From an uncultured Prevotellaceae bacterium (lineage in GTDB: Bacteria; Bacteroidota; Bacteroidia; Bacteroidales; Bacteroidaceae): a DNA stretch of 61,441 bases. Under the pieces are notes generated by a model that ran no database searches, was not told the DNA's origin, and saw only the letters and a program-made list of their open reading frames with translations. This document shows positions 52,288-61,127 of the stretch, piece after piece. Within the stretch, counting starts at the first letter, position 1, and the number at the start of each line of letters is the position of its first letter. The translations under genes and the position numbers were made by a program. Location: NCBI GenBank assembly GCA_902784755.1, contig CACZVX010000005.1, positions 1 through 61,441 on the forward strand, written 5' to 3'.

Positions 52288-52341
52288 GTAATAAGTGGGA
52301 AAAATACAAAAAAAAAGACGTTTTTTATTTTTTTTTGCACT

Positions 52342-52352
52342 GACAAATTGTC
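52342..52352. promoter_or_regulatory. Palindrome upstream of groES, candidate operator
   Basis: GACAAATTGTC is a perfect inverted repeat around one central base, 86 bases before the groES start. No TAnnTTTG element is seen between it and groES, and there is no CIRCE element (TTAGCACTC-type). It might be a heat-shock control site. Confidence 0.4.
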
Positions 52353-52437
52353 GGCTGCTAAATGGTGGTGACACTTTGGCACGGTTTTGGCAAAGTATGG
52401 GGTAAAGTTTAAAAATAAATTTTAAAATTAAAAAGCT

Positions 52438-52707
52438 ATGAATATTCAACCTTTAGGTGATCGCGTGTTGGTATTGCCAGCACCGGCAGAAGAGAAAATT
52501 GGTGGTATCATCATTCCTGATACGGCTAAGGAGAAACCTTTGCGCGGCAAGATTGTTGCTGCAGGCAACGGAACAAAAGACGAGGAAATGATTCTTAAAG
52601 CAGGCGATGAAGTGCTTTATGGAAAATACGCAGGTACCGAACTGGAATTTGACGGTGAGAAGTATCTGATGATGCGTCAGAGTGATGTACTTGCAATTAT
52701 CAAGTAA
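52438..52707 (+). CDS. groES: Co-chaperonin GroES
   Basis: The 89-residue protein starts [20 protein letters not shown], has the mobile-loop region [18 protein letters not shown], and ends with the conserved [16 protein letters not shown]. It caps the GroEL ring during folding. groEL follows after 72 bases that consist of repeat sequence. Confidence 0.98.
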   Translation: MNIQPLGDRVLVLPAPAEEKIGGIIIPDTAKEKPLRGKIVAAGNGTKDEEMILKAGDEVLYGKYAGTELEFDGEKYLMMRQSDVLAIIK

Positions 52708-54411
<1,704 letters not shown>

Positions 54412-54464
54412 ATCGCATAAAAAATTGATATTTAAATTACAATTTTGCAAAGTCTAGTTGACAA

Positions 54465-54501
54465 AATGATGGCCGGCAAGCAAATTGTCGGCCATTATTT
54501 T
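54465..54501 (+). terminator. Terminator of groESL
   Basis: AATGATGGCCG pairs with CGGCCATTATT (one G-U pair) around a 13-base loop, followed by TTTT. Confidence 0.8.
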
Positions 54502-54540
54502 GCTATTTTCTCTTATTTTGAGCAAAAAAGTGCAAAAAGA

Positions 54541-54572
54541 TTTGTATGAATACACAAAACTTTCTAACTTTG
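54541..54572 (+). promoter_or_regulatory. Promoter of the candidate small RNA
   Basis: TTTG at 54541-54544 and TAACTTTG at 54565-54572 are 20 bases apart, a full Bacteroidota promoter. No start codon of a gene follows within 180 bases. Confidence 0.7.
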
Positions 54573-54575
54573 CAG

Positions 54576-54705
54576 CAGAATTTCGAAAGATAATATCGGG
54601 AAGTCCCGAATAAAGATATTTTTTTGATTTGTTTTAGTAGATTAGTTTTTAAGTAGTTTGTTTTTTGAAAATCGGGCGCTGTGACAGCATCCGATTTTTT
54701 TTGTG
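54576..54705 (+). ncRNA. Candidate small noncoding RNA after groEL
   Basis: A full promoter (54541-54572) and a strong intrinsic terminator (54669-54702) bound about 130 bases with no ATG-started open frame. An internal CGGG-AAGT-CCCG hairpin lies at about 54597-54608, followed by long U-rich stretches. I do not recognise the family. Bacteroidales-1-type RNAs have this kind of promoter-to-terminator layout but are usually found elsewhere. Confidence 0.55.
54669..54702 (+). terminator. Terminator of the candidate small RNA
   Basis: AAATCGG pairs with CCGATTT, with inner stem GCTG-TGA-CAGC, followed by TTTTTTTT. The loop and stem are typical of an intrinsic terminator. Confidence 0.8.
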
Positions 54706-54738
54706 TCCTTTTTTCCTTCATTCTTCGTTCTTTTTTAT

Positions 54739-54746
54739 TACCTTTG
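54739..54746 (+). promoter_or_regulatory. -7 element of the methyltransferase gene
   Basis: TACCTTTG is a full match to TAnnTTTG and lies 17 bases before the ATG at 54763. It decides the start of that gene, because the open frame begins upstream of it. Confidence 0.7.
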
Positions 54747-54762
54747 CAGCATACTTTTCAAT

Positions 54763-55572
54763 ATGATGGCAGAACAGTATATTTCGAGTGTTCAAAATCC
54801 GAAGGTAAAACATTTGGTTGCCCTTCAGCAGAAGTCAGCTGAACGCCGCAAGGCTGGACTTTTTGTTGTGGAAGGCTGCCGTGAACTTCAGCATTGTCTG
54901 GATGCCGGATTTGAGGTGGATAGCATTTTTTATTGTCAATCTATTATGCAAGAGCGTGGCGACCAGCTTCCTGAGGCTTATGTTGGTGCCGCCAGTTGTT
55001 TTGAAGTTTCAAAGACCGTATATGAAAAAATAGCCTATCGCGGAGGTACTGAGGGGCTGACGGCTATCGTACGTTCCCGTTTCCTGAAGTTGACGGATCT
55101 TGTACTTTCTGAGCATCCGCTCATTGTTGTGCTTGAACGGGTGGAGAAACCAGGAAATCTGGGTGCTGTCCTTCGTAGCGCTGATGCTGCTGGTGCTGAT
55201 GCCGTTGTTATTTGTGATCCCCTGACTGATCTTTTCAATCCTAATCTTATTCGCAGTTCTGTTGGAGCCATTTTCAGTGTGCCCTGTGTAGCTTGCAGTT
55301 CTGAGGAATGTATTACTTACCTGAAGGAGAAGGGTATCTGTATCCTTACGGCTCAGTTACAGGATTCTCATCTTTATTATGACACGGATATGCGCCAGGG
55401 TACAGCAATCGTGATGGGTACGGAATCCACCGGACTTACTGACATATGGCGTCGTGCTGCCGATGCCCATATCCGTATACCTATGTTAGGGCAACTTGAT
55501 TCATTGAATGTTTCGGTGAGTGCTGCGATTCTGCTTTTCGAAGCCGTTCGTCAGCGAGAGTGTAGAGTATAG
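54763..55572 (+). CDS. SpoU/TrmH-family RNA 2'-O-methyltransferase
   Basis: The 269-residue protein uses SAM to methylate ribose in tRNA or rRNA. It has the N-terminal substrate-binding segment SSVQNPKVKHLVALQQKSAERR and the three SPOUT knot motifs: ERVEKPGNLGAVLRSADAAG, IVMGTESTGL, and LDSLNVSVSAAILLFEAVRQR. The start at 54763 is chosen because the promoter element lies upstream of it but inside the longer open frame. The sugar-kinase gene follows after six bases. Confidence 0.93.
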   Translation: MMAEQYISSVQNPKVKHLVALQQKSAERRKAGLFVVEGCRELQHCLDAGFEVDSIFYCQSIMQERGDQLPEAYVGAASCFEVSKTVYEKIAYRGGTEGLTAIVRSRFLKLTDLVLSEHPLIVVLERVEKPGNLGAVLRSADAAGADAVVICDPLTDLFNPNLIRSSVGAIFSVPCVACSSEECITYLKEKGICILTAQLQDSHLYYDTDMRQGTAIVMGTESTGLTDIWRRAADAHIRIPMLGQLDSLNVSVSAAILLFEAVRQRECRV

Positions 55573-55578
55573 AGAATT

Positions 55579-57165
55579 ATGCAACAGCTTGTTGAATTAT
55601 ATAAAAGATGGAGTGGGGAAGCTCCTTTGAATGTAGAGAAACTTCCCGGTGCCGGCAGTAACCGTGAGTATTATCGTATGTTCGGCTCTGATGGTAAAAG
55701 TGTGGTTGGTGTTATCGGTACCAGCCGTGATGAGAACCATGCCTTTATTTATCTGTCACGTCATTTCTATCAGCAGCAGTTGCCTGTTCCACGAGTGCTG
55801 GCAGCTAGTGAGGATGAGTTGCGCTATTTGCAAGACGATTTAGGTAGCGTGTCTCTTTTTGATGCCATTCGTGGAGGTCGCGAGGCAGGTGGGCGTTATA
55901 ACCAATATGAAAAGGAACTGCTTAAGCGTACAATTCGTCAGCTTGCGAATATTCAGATGAGTGGTGCCCACGGACTTGATTGGAAGAATTGTTATCCGCA
56001 GCCTGTTTTTGATCAGGACAGTGTGCTTTTCGACCTCAATTATTTCAAGTATTGTTTTCTGAAACCTACCGACCTTGATTTCCATGAACTGAAGCTTGAA
56101 GCCAATTTCCGTATGATGGCAAAAGATCTTACGGCCGAGGATTGTGACGGTTTTCTTTATCGTGACTTTCAGGCTCGCAATGTGATGCTGGTCAAGGATA
56201 AAAAAGACGGGAATGGTGATGCTGAGCTTATACCATATTTTATTGATTTCCAAGGGGGTAGACGTGGACCTTTCTACTATGACTTAGCTTCTTTCCTTTG
56301 GCAGGCTTCCGCCAAATATCCACATAAATTGAGGCGCGATCTGGTGATGGAATACTATCAGTCGCTGAAGCAATATATTGAGGTTCCTTCTACCCGTCAC
56401 TTCGTGGAGCGTCTGGCCTTGTATGTTCTTTTTCGCACTTTACAGGTTCTGGGCGCCTATGGCTTCCGTGGCTATTTTGAACGCAAAAAACATTTCATTG
56501 ATTCCATACCGCCAGCCATGCAGAATCTTCGTGAACTGCTTAAGGAAGGCGAGGGTGGCTTCGGTTATTCTCTTTCCCGTCAGTATCCTTATCTCGTGGA
56601 TATGCTTCGTCGTCTTACGGAATTACCACAGTTTGCTCAGATTGAACAGCCTGCAGTAAGTCGTGCTGATGGCTATAAGACAGCAGGAAAGAACGTCTAT
56701 AAGGCGCATCCGCAGGATGGTCCTGCAACTTATTCAAAATACGATGGGAAGGGTCCGTTGGTAGTACGCGTATTCAGCTTCTCCTATCGTCAGGGAATTC
56801 CCGAAGATGAGAGCGGCAATGGAGGTGGTTATGTGTTCGATTGCCGAAGTACCCACAACCCTGGTCGTTACGAACCTTACAAAAAACTAACAGGTTTGGA
56901 TGAGCCGGTAATCCGCTTTTTGGAGGATGATGGTGAGATTCTCACCTTCCTCGAGAGCGTCTATCGGTTAGCGGATGCCCATGTGCGTCGATATATTCAG
57001 CGTGGTTTCACTTCATTGATGTTCTCCTTCGGTTGTACGGGTGGACAGCATCGCAGCGTCTATAGTGCGCAGCATTTGGCTGAGCACATTCATCGCAAGT
57101 TCGGCATTGAAGTCCGCATCTGTCATCGGGAACAGGGAATCACGCAGACCCTCTTGCCAAAGTAA
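55579..57165 (+). CDS. AmgK-like sugar kinase fused to RapZ C-terminal domain
   Basis: The 528-residue protein has two parts. Residues 1 to about 340 are an aminoglycoside-phosphotransferase-fold kinase with catalytic Asp196 in YRDFQARN and metal-binding Asp223 in YFIDFQGGRRGPFYYDLAS. This pattern is close to AmgK, the anomeric MurNAc/GlcNAc kinase of cell-wall recycling. Residues about 392-528 match the C-terminal RNA- and glucosamine-6-phosphate-binding domain of RapZ (VFDCRSTHNPGR, TGLDEPVIRFLE, FGCTGGQHRSVYSA). The N-terminal P-loop domain of RapZ is absent. The next gene is MurU-like. The fusion suggests that amino-sugar phosphorylation and sensing are joined in one protein; this is inference. 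Confidence 0.88.
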   Translation: MQQLVELYKRWSGEAPLNVEKLPGAGSNREYYRMFGSDGKSVVGVIGTSRDENHAFIYLSRHFYQQQLPVPRVLAASEDELRYLQDDLGSVSLFDAIRGGREAGGRYNQYEKELLKRTIRQLANIQMSGAHGLDWKNCYPQPVFDQDSVLFDLNYFKYCFLKPTDLDFHELKLEANFRMMAKDLTAEDCDGFLYRDFQARNVMLVKDKKDGNGDAELIPYFIDFQGGRRGPFYYDLASFLWQASAKYPHKLRRDLVMEYYQSLKQYIEVPSTRHFVERLALYVLFRTLQVLGAYGFRGYFERKKHFIDSIPPAMQNLRELLKEGEGGFGYSLSRQYPYLVDMLRRLTELPQFAQIEQPAVSRADGYKTAGKNVYKAHPQDGPATYSKYDGKGPLVVRVFSFSYRQGIPEDESGNGGGYVFDCRSTHNPGRYEPYKKLTGLDEPVIRFLEDDGEILTFLESVYRLADAHVRRYIQRGFTSLMFSFGCTGGQHRSVYSAQHLAEHIHRKFGIEVRICHREQGITQTLLPK

Positions 57166-57186
57166 GGCACTTTTTTCTTTTTTTAT

Positions 57187-57217
57187 TTTGTATTGTGCTC
57201 ATTTTATAGTACCTTTG
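57187..57217 (+). promoter_or_regulatory. Promoter of the MurU-like gene
   Basis: TTTG at 57187-57190 and TACCTTTG at 57210-57217 are 19 bases apart. Transcription would begin a few bases before the ATG at 57224, so the gene can be expressed apart from the kinase gene and with almost no leader. Confidence 0.75.
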
Positions 57218-57223
57218 TGCGCT

Positions 57224-57976
57224 ATGAAACAAGCAATGATTTTCGCCGCAGGTCTGGGCACTCGCCTGAAGCCACTTACCGATACGAAGCCTAAAGCGTT
57301 GGTAAGGGTGGGGGGACAGCCGCTGCTCTGGCATGTAGTGACGAAACTCAAGGATGCCGGTTTCGAACGAATTGTTGTCAACGTGCATCATTTTGCCGAC
57401 CAAATCATCGGTTATCTTGCAGCCAATCAGAATTTTGGACTTGATATCCGTGTGAGTGATGAGCGAAACGGGCTTCTCGAAACGGGTGGCGGCATTAAGA
57501 AAGCGAAGGCCCTTTTTACTACAGAAAGTCCCATTCTTATTCATAATGTCGATATCCTCAGCAATGTGGATCTTGCCGCTTTTTATGAGCAGGTGCAAGA
57601 CAAAGATGCCACTTTGCTGGTTAGTCCCCGCCATACCAAACGCTATCTTCTTTTCGATGACAGCATGCGCTTGCAAGGTTGGACAAACATCGAGACAGGC
57701 GAACTCAAAGGCCCCATCTCCGATAATAAGACGGCGGTAGATCACTCTTCACTTAAGAAATTCGCTTTCAGCGGCATCCATGTTTTCCATCCTGCTTTGT
57801 TTGAACCCATGAAGGAAGAGCCCGACCGTTTTCCCATTATGGATTTTTATCTGAAGAATGCGTCTTCGTACGTCATTAGTGGTTATCTGAAAGAAGACTT
57901 GCGACTGATGGACGTGGGCAAAATCGATACACTTGATCAAGCTGAACAGTTTCTGCAGGAAATCAAAAATAAATAA
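57224..57976 (+). CDS. MurU-like sugar-1-phosphate nucleotidyltransferase
   Basis: The 250-residue protein has the nucleotidyltransferase signature FAAGLGTRLKPLTDTKPKAL, the metal-binding HNVDILSN region and DVGKIDTLDQAEQFL near the end. MurU makes UDP-MurNAc from MurNAc 1-phosphate; the neighbouring AmgK-like kinase makes that substrate role likely, but GDP-mannose or other NDP-sugar synthesis is possible. The frame is open upstream to 57041, but it overlaps the RapZ domain, and the promoter at 57187-57217 supports the 57224 start. Confidence 0.88.
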   Translation: MKQAMIFAAGLGTRLKPLTDTKPKALVRVGGQPLLWHVVTKLKDAGFERIVVNVHHFADQIIGYLAANQNFGLDIRVSDERNGLLETGGGIKKAKALFTTESPILIHNVDILSNVDLAAFYEQVQDKDATLLVSPRHTKRYLLFDDSMRLQGWTNIETGELKGPISDNKTAVDHSSLKKFAFSGIHVFHPALFEPMKEEPDRFPIMDFYLKNASSYVISGYLKEDLRLMDVGKIDTLDQAEQFLQEIKNK

Positions 57977-57984
57977 AATATGTG

Positions 57985-58058
57985 CACAGAGACACGGAGA
58001 TACAGAGAAAATTATAATAATCCAATGCAGAGAATCATTCAATCTTTGTGTCTCTGTG
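57985..58058. repeat. Hairpin repeat with CACAGAGACACGGAG stem
   Basis: CACAGAGACACGGAG (57985-57999) pairs with CTTTGTGTCTCTGTG (58044-58058) with two G-U pairs. It shares the stem with 8694-8745 and lies in the gap before guaA. Confidence 0.75.
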
Positions 58059-58097
58059 TATAATATATAATCTTGAAATTTGAAATTTAAATATAGT

Positions 58098-59735
58098 ATG
58101 CAACAGAAAATTATCATTCTCGACTTTGGTTCACAGACCACACAACTCATTGGACGCCGTGTTCGAGAACTCGATACGTTCTGCGAGATTCTGCCTTACA
58201 ACAAATACCCTGAGGACGACTCTGATGTCATTGGCGTCATCCTTAGCGGCTCGCCTTATAGTGTTCATGATCCGGAGGCTTTCAAGGTGGACCTTAGTCG
58301 TTTCATGGGCCGTCTGCCTGTATTGGGTATCTGCTATGGGGCACAGTTCATCAGCTATACCCTTGGTGGAAAGGTGGAGAAAGTTGGCAGCCGTGAGTAC
58401 GGCCGTGCTAATCTTGAGACCGTAGATACTTCCAATCCTCTTTTCAAAGGTTTCGAGCAGCATTCCCAGGTGTGGATGAGTCATGGTGACACCATCACCG
58501 CCATCCCCAATGATTTCCATTGTATTGGTTCTACCGCCGATGTGAAGTATGCTGCTTTTAGTAATTATTCCTTCTCTATGGGGGAAGGTCAGGAGGGGGC
58601 TCCCGTTTTCGCCGTACAGTTCCATCCTGAGGTTTTCCATTCGGTTCAGGGAACGCTTTTGCTGAAGAACTTTGTGGTAAACATCTGCGGCAGCCGTCAG
58701 GACTGGAGTGCGGCTTCCTTCGTGGAGACCACAGTGGCAGAATTGAAGGCTCAGATAGGTAACGACCGTGTCATTCTCGGCCTTTCCGGTGGTGTGGATA
58801 GTTCTGTGGCTGCCGTTTTGCTCAACAAAGCCATTGGCAGCAACCTCACTTGTATTTTCGTAGATCACGGCATGCTTCGTAAAAATGAGTTCACGCAGGT
58901 GATGGAAGACTATAAGGTGCTGGGACTCAATGTGATTGGTGTGGATGCCTCAGAGAAGTTCTTTGCAGATCTCGCTGGCGTTACAGATCCCGAACAGAAG
59001 CGTAAAATCATAGGCCGTGACTTCGTGGAAGTCTTCAATGCCGAGGCCAAGAAGATAACCGACGCCAAGTGGCTGGCACAGGGCACCATCTATCCCGACC
59101 GCATCGAGTCGCTCAACATCACGGGCAAGGTCATCAAGAGCCATCACAACGTGGGCGGACTTCCCAAGGAGATGAATCTCCAGCTTTGTGAGCCTCTGAA
59201 ATGGCTGTTTAAGGATGAGGTGCGTAGAGTGGGGCGTCAGTTAGAAATGCCCGAACATCTCATCACCCGTCATCCATTCCCTGGCCCCGGACTTGCTGTC
59301 CGTATTCTGGGCGACATCACTCCTGAGAAGGTTCGTATTCTTCAGGATGCTGATGATATCTATATCCGCGGACTCCGCAATTATAAGGTGAAACTCTCTG
59401 GCGAAGAAGCCCGTAAGGTCCTTGCTGCTGGCGTTCCCGCTGCTATGACTGACGGCGAGATTGAAGTCTCCCTCTACGATCAGATATGGCAGGCAGGTGT
59501 TATTCTCCTGAGTGCTGTGCGTTCCGTCGGTGTTATGGGCGATGAGCGTACCTATGAGCATCCCGTAGCCCTCCGTGCCGTTACCAGCACCGATGCTATG
59601 ACTGCCGACTGGGCTCATCTGCCCTACGATTTCATGGCAAAGGTCTCCAATGAGATCATTAATAAGGTGAGGGGCGTCAACCGCGTCTGCTATGACATCT
59701 CCTCCAAGCCCCCCTCGACTATCGAGTGGGAGTAG
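58098..59735 (+). CDS. guaA: GMP synthase (glutamine-hydrolysing), full length
   Basis: The 545-residue enzyme converts XMP to GMP with glutamine and ATP. Its N-terminal amidotransferase domain has Cys79 in GICYGAQ and His176-Pro-Glu178 in FHPEV. The ATP-pyrophosphatase domain has the P-loop SGGVDSS (Ser230 onwards), and the C-terminal dimerisation domain ends [11 protein letters not shown] charged segment of about 28 residues (starting [10 protein letters not shown]) in the C-terminal half makes it a little longer than the usual 515-525. The start at 58098 is used because the upstream extension has no support. A second copy follows directly. Confidence 0.97.
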   Translation: MQQKIIILDFGSQTTQLIGRRVRELDTFCEILPYNKYPEDDSDVIGVILSGSPYSVHDPEAFKVDLSRFMGRLPVLGICYGAQFISYTLGGKVEKVGSREYGRANLETVDTSNPLFKGFEQHSQVWMSHGDTITAIPNDFHCIGSTADVKYAAFSNYSFSMGEGQEGAPVFAVQFHPEVFHSVQGTLLLKNFVVNICGSRQDWSAASFVETTVAELKAQIGNDRVILGLSGGVDSSVAAVLLNKAIGSNLTCIFVDHGMLRKNEFTQVMEDYKVLGLNVIGVDASEKFFADLAGVTDPEQKRKIIGRDFVEVFNAEAKKITDAKWLAQGTIYPDRIESLNITGKVIKSHHNVGGLPKEMNLQLCEPLKWLFKDEVRRVGRQLEMPEHLITRHPFPGPGLAVRILGDITPEKVRILQDADDIYIRGLRNYKVKLSGEEARKVLAAGVPAAMTDGEIEVSLYDQIWQAGVILLSAVRSVGVMGDERTYEHPVALRAVTSTDAMTADWAHLPYDFMAKVSNEIINKVRGVNRVCYDISSKPPSTIEWE

Positions 59736-59778
59736 TCATTAAAACCTTAAAACCTCAAACCCTTAATTATATAATTAT

Positions 59779-60762
59779 ATGACTACAGGAAACGTACGTC
59801 CGGCCTCTATGGAGCGCATCACCACTCCTGCTCTGGCCCAGAAATTTATTGAAGAACAGATTAGCGAACTTCGTGCCCAGATTGGCGACAAGAAGGTGCT
59901 GCTGGCCCTCTCCGGCGGTGTTGACTCATCGGTGGTGGCAGCCCTCCTCATCAAGGCTGTTGGCAAGCAACTGGTGTCTGTTCATGTGAATCACGGTTTG
60001 TTGCGCAAAGGCGAACCCGAACAGGTGGTACGTGTCTTCCGCGATGAGCTGGATGCTAATTTGGTGTATGTTGATGCCACCGATGGGTTCCTCAACAAAC
60101 TGGCAGGTGTTTCAGACCCTGAGCAGAAGCGCAAGATTATCGGTGCCGAGTTTATACGTGTGTTCGAGGAAGAGGCCCATAAACAGGAAGGCATCAGTTT
60201 CCTCGCACAGGGAACCATCTATCCTGACATTGTTGAGTCGGGTCCCGTCAAGTCTCACCACAATGTAGGCGGTCTGCCAGAAGACCTGAACTTCGAACTG
60301 GTTGAGCCCATCAAACTGCTCTTCAAGGATGAAGTGCGTGTGGTCGGCAAGGAACTTGGACTTCCCGATAACATGGTGTTCCGTCAGCCCTTCCCTGGCC
60401 CTGGTCTCGGTGTCCGTTGCACAGGTGCCATCACCCGCGATCGTCTGGAGGCTCTGCGTGAGTCTGATGCCATCCTGCGCGAAGAGTTTGCGAAGAACGG
60501 TTTGGAGGGCAAGGTATGGCAGTACTTTACCATTGTACCCGATTACAAGTCAACGGGTGTCAAGGACAACAAGCGCAGTTGGGACTGGCCTGTCATCATC
60601 CGTGCCGTCAACACCCGTGATGCCATGACCGCCACCATCGAGGAGATTCCTTATTCGCTCCTGCACCACATCACGCAGCGCATCATCACCGAAGTTCCTG
60701 GCGTGAACCGTGTGCTCTACGATCTCACCCCGAAACCCACGGGTACCATCGAGTGGGAGTAA
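59779..60762 (+). CDS. Second GMP synthase copy without amidotransferase domain
   Basis: The 327-residue protein has only the ATP-pyrophosphatase domain (SGGVDSS at Ser45 to Ser51) and the dimerisation domain, ending TPKPTGTIEWE. It corresponds to archaeal-type GuaA subunit B in length and lacks the glutaminase domain. Without it the protein would need free ammonia or a partner. It is 43 bases after guaA, so both are probably co-transcribed. The two proteins are homologous but clearly diverged, so it is not a recent duplicate fragment. It ends before a hairpin and an integrase gene. Confidence 0.92.
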   Translation: MTTGNVRPASMERITTPALAQKFIEEQISELRAQIGDKKVLLALSGGVDSSVVAALLIKAVGKQLVSVHVNHGLLRKGEPEQVVRVFRDELDANLVYVDATDGFLNKLAGVSDPEQKRKIIGAEFIRVFEEEAHKQEGISFLAQGTIYPDIVESGPVKSHHNVGGLPEDLNFELVEPIKLLFKDEVRVVGKELGLPDNMVFRQPFPGPGLGVRCTGAITRDRLEALRESDAILREEFAKNGLEGKVWQYFTIVPDYKSTGVKDNKRSWDWPVIIRAVNTRDAMTATIEEIPYSLLHHITQRIITEVPGVNRVLYDLTPKPTGTIEWE

Positions 60763-60796
60763 AAATAGGGCGTTTTCAGTCTGTTTTTAGCTATAG

Positions 60797-60828
60797 AATA
60801 AGCCTCAAACTATGGTTTGGGGCTTATT
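60797..60828 (+). terminator. Strong hairpin after the GMP synthase pair
   Basis: AATAAGCCTCAAAC pairs with GTTTGGGGCTTATT (one G-U pair) around TATG. The T-run usual for a terminator is missing, but the location after the last gene supports transcript termination or 3' protection. Confidence 0.55.
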
Positions 60829-60935
60829 GTATGTATTGATTTCCAATAACTTAGTTGAGCGTTTAAGACGTATTAACGACTTTCTTAAATTTTGTATTTT
60901 GACACCACTTTTTGACACCACCTTGTTTTTTACGG

Positions 60936-60967
60936 TTTGTTTCATTGGTTTTTTAGCTGTATCTTTG
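60936..60967 (+). promoter_or_regulatory. Promoter upstream of the integrase
   Basis: TTTG at 60936-60939 and TATCTTTG at 60960-60967 are 20 bases apart. Transcription would start near 60972, 155 bases before the integrase ATG and just before a short open frame. Confidence 0.7.
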
Positions 60968-60974
60968 CTGAAAA

Positions 60975-61064
60975 ATGGACAGTAGTATGGAAAAACAATG
61001 GTATGGATTTCTTTTTCTCATTTATTTTTTGTATATTTGTCTTGTTCGATATATGTTTTGGTGA
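60975..61064 (+). CDS. Possible 29-residue hydrophobic peptide
   Basis: The frame MDSSMEKQWYGFLFLIYFLY continues to a TGA at 61062 and makes one membrane-spanning stretch. It begins only a few bases after the predicted transcription start, so the messenger would be nearly leaderless. Conservation is unknown, and it may be a chance frame in AT-rich DNA or a leader peptide for the integrase. Confidence 0.3.
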   Translation: MDSSMEKQWYGFLFLIYFLYICLVRYMFW

Positions 61065-61127
61065 ATATGGGCTTATGTCGAATCTGTTTTACATATTCAA
61101 TTATTAACCTATTATATAAATTATATA

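Larger units (their letters stand above)
60763..61127. other. Intergenic region between guaA copy and integrase
   Basis: Apart from the hairpin (60797-60828), the promoter (60936-60967) and a possible 29-residue frame, it holds the direct repeat TTTTGACACCAC at 60897-60908 with a near copy at 60911-60921. No full gene is seen. Confidence 0.6.

Noticed and set aside
52300-52437. CIRCE/HrcA site before groES
   Set aside because: The TTAGCACTC-N9-GAGTGCTAA type sequence is absent; only a different 11-base palindrome is present.
57041-57223. Upstream extension of the MurU-like protein
   Set aside because: It overlaps the conserved RapZ domain in another frame, and a full promoter at 57187-57217 lies inside it.
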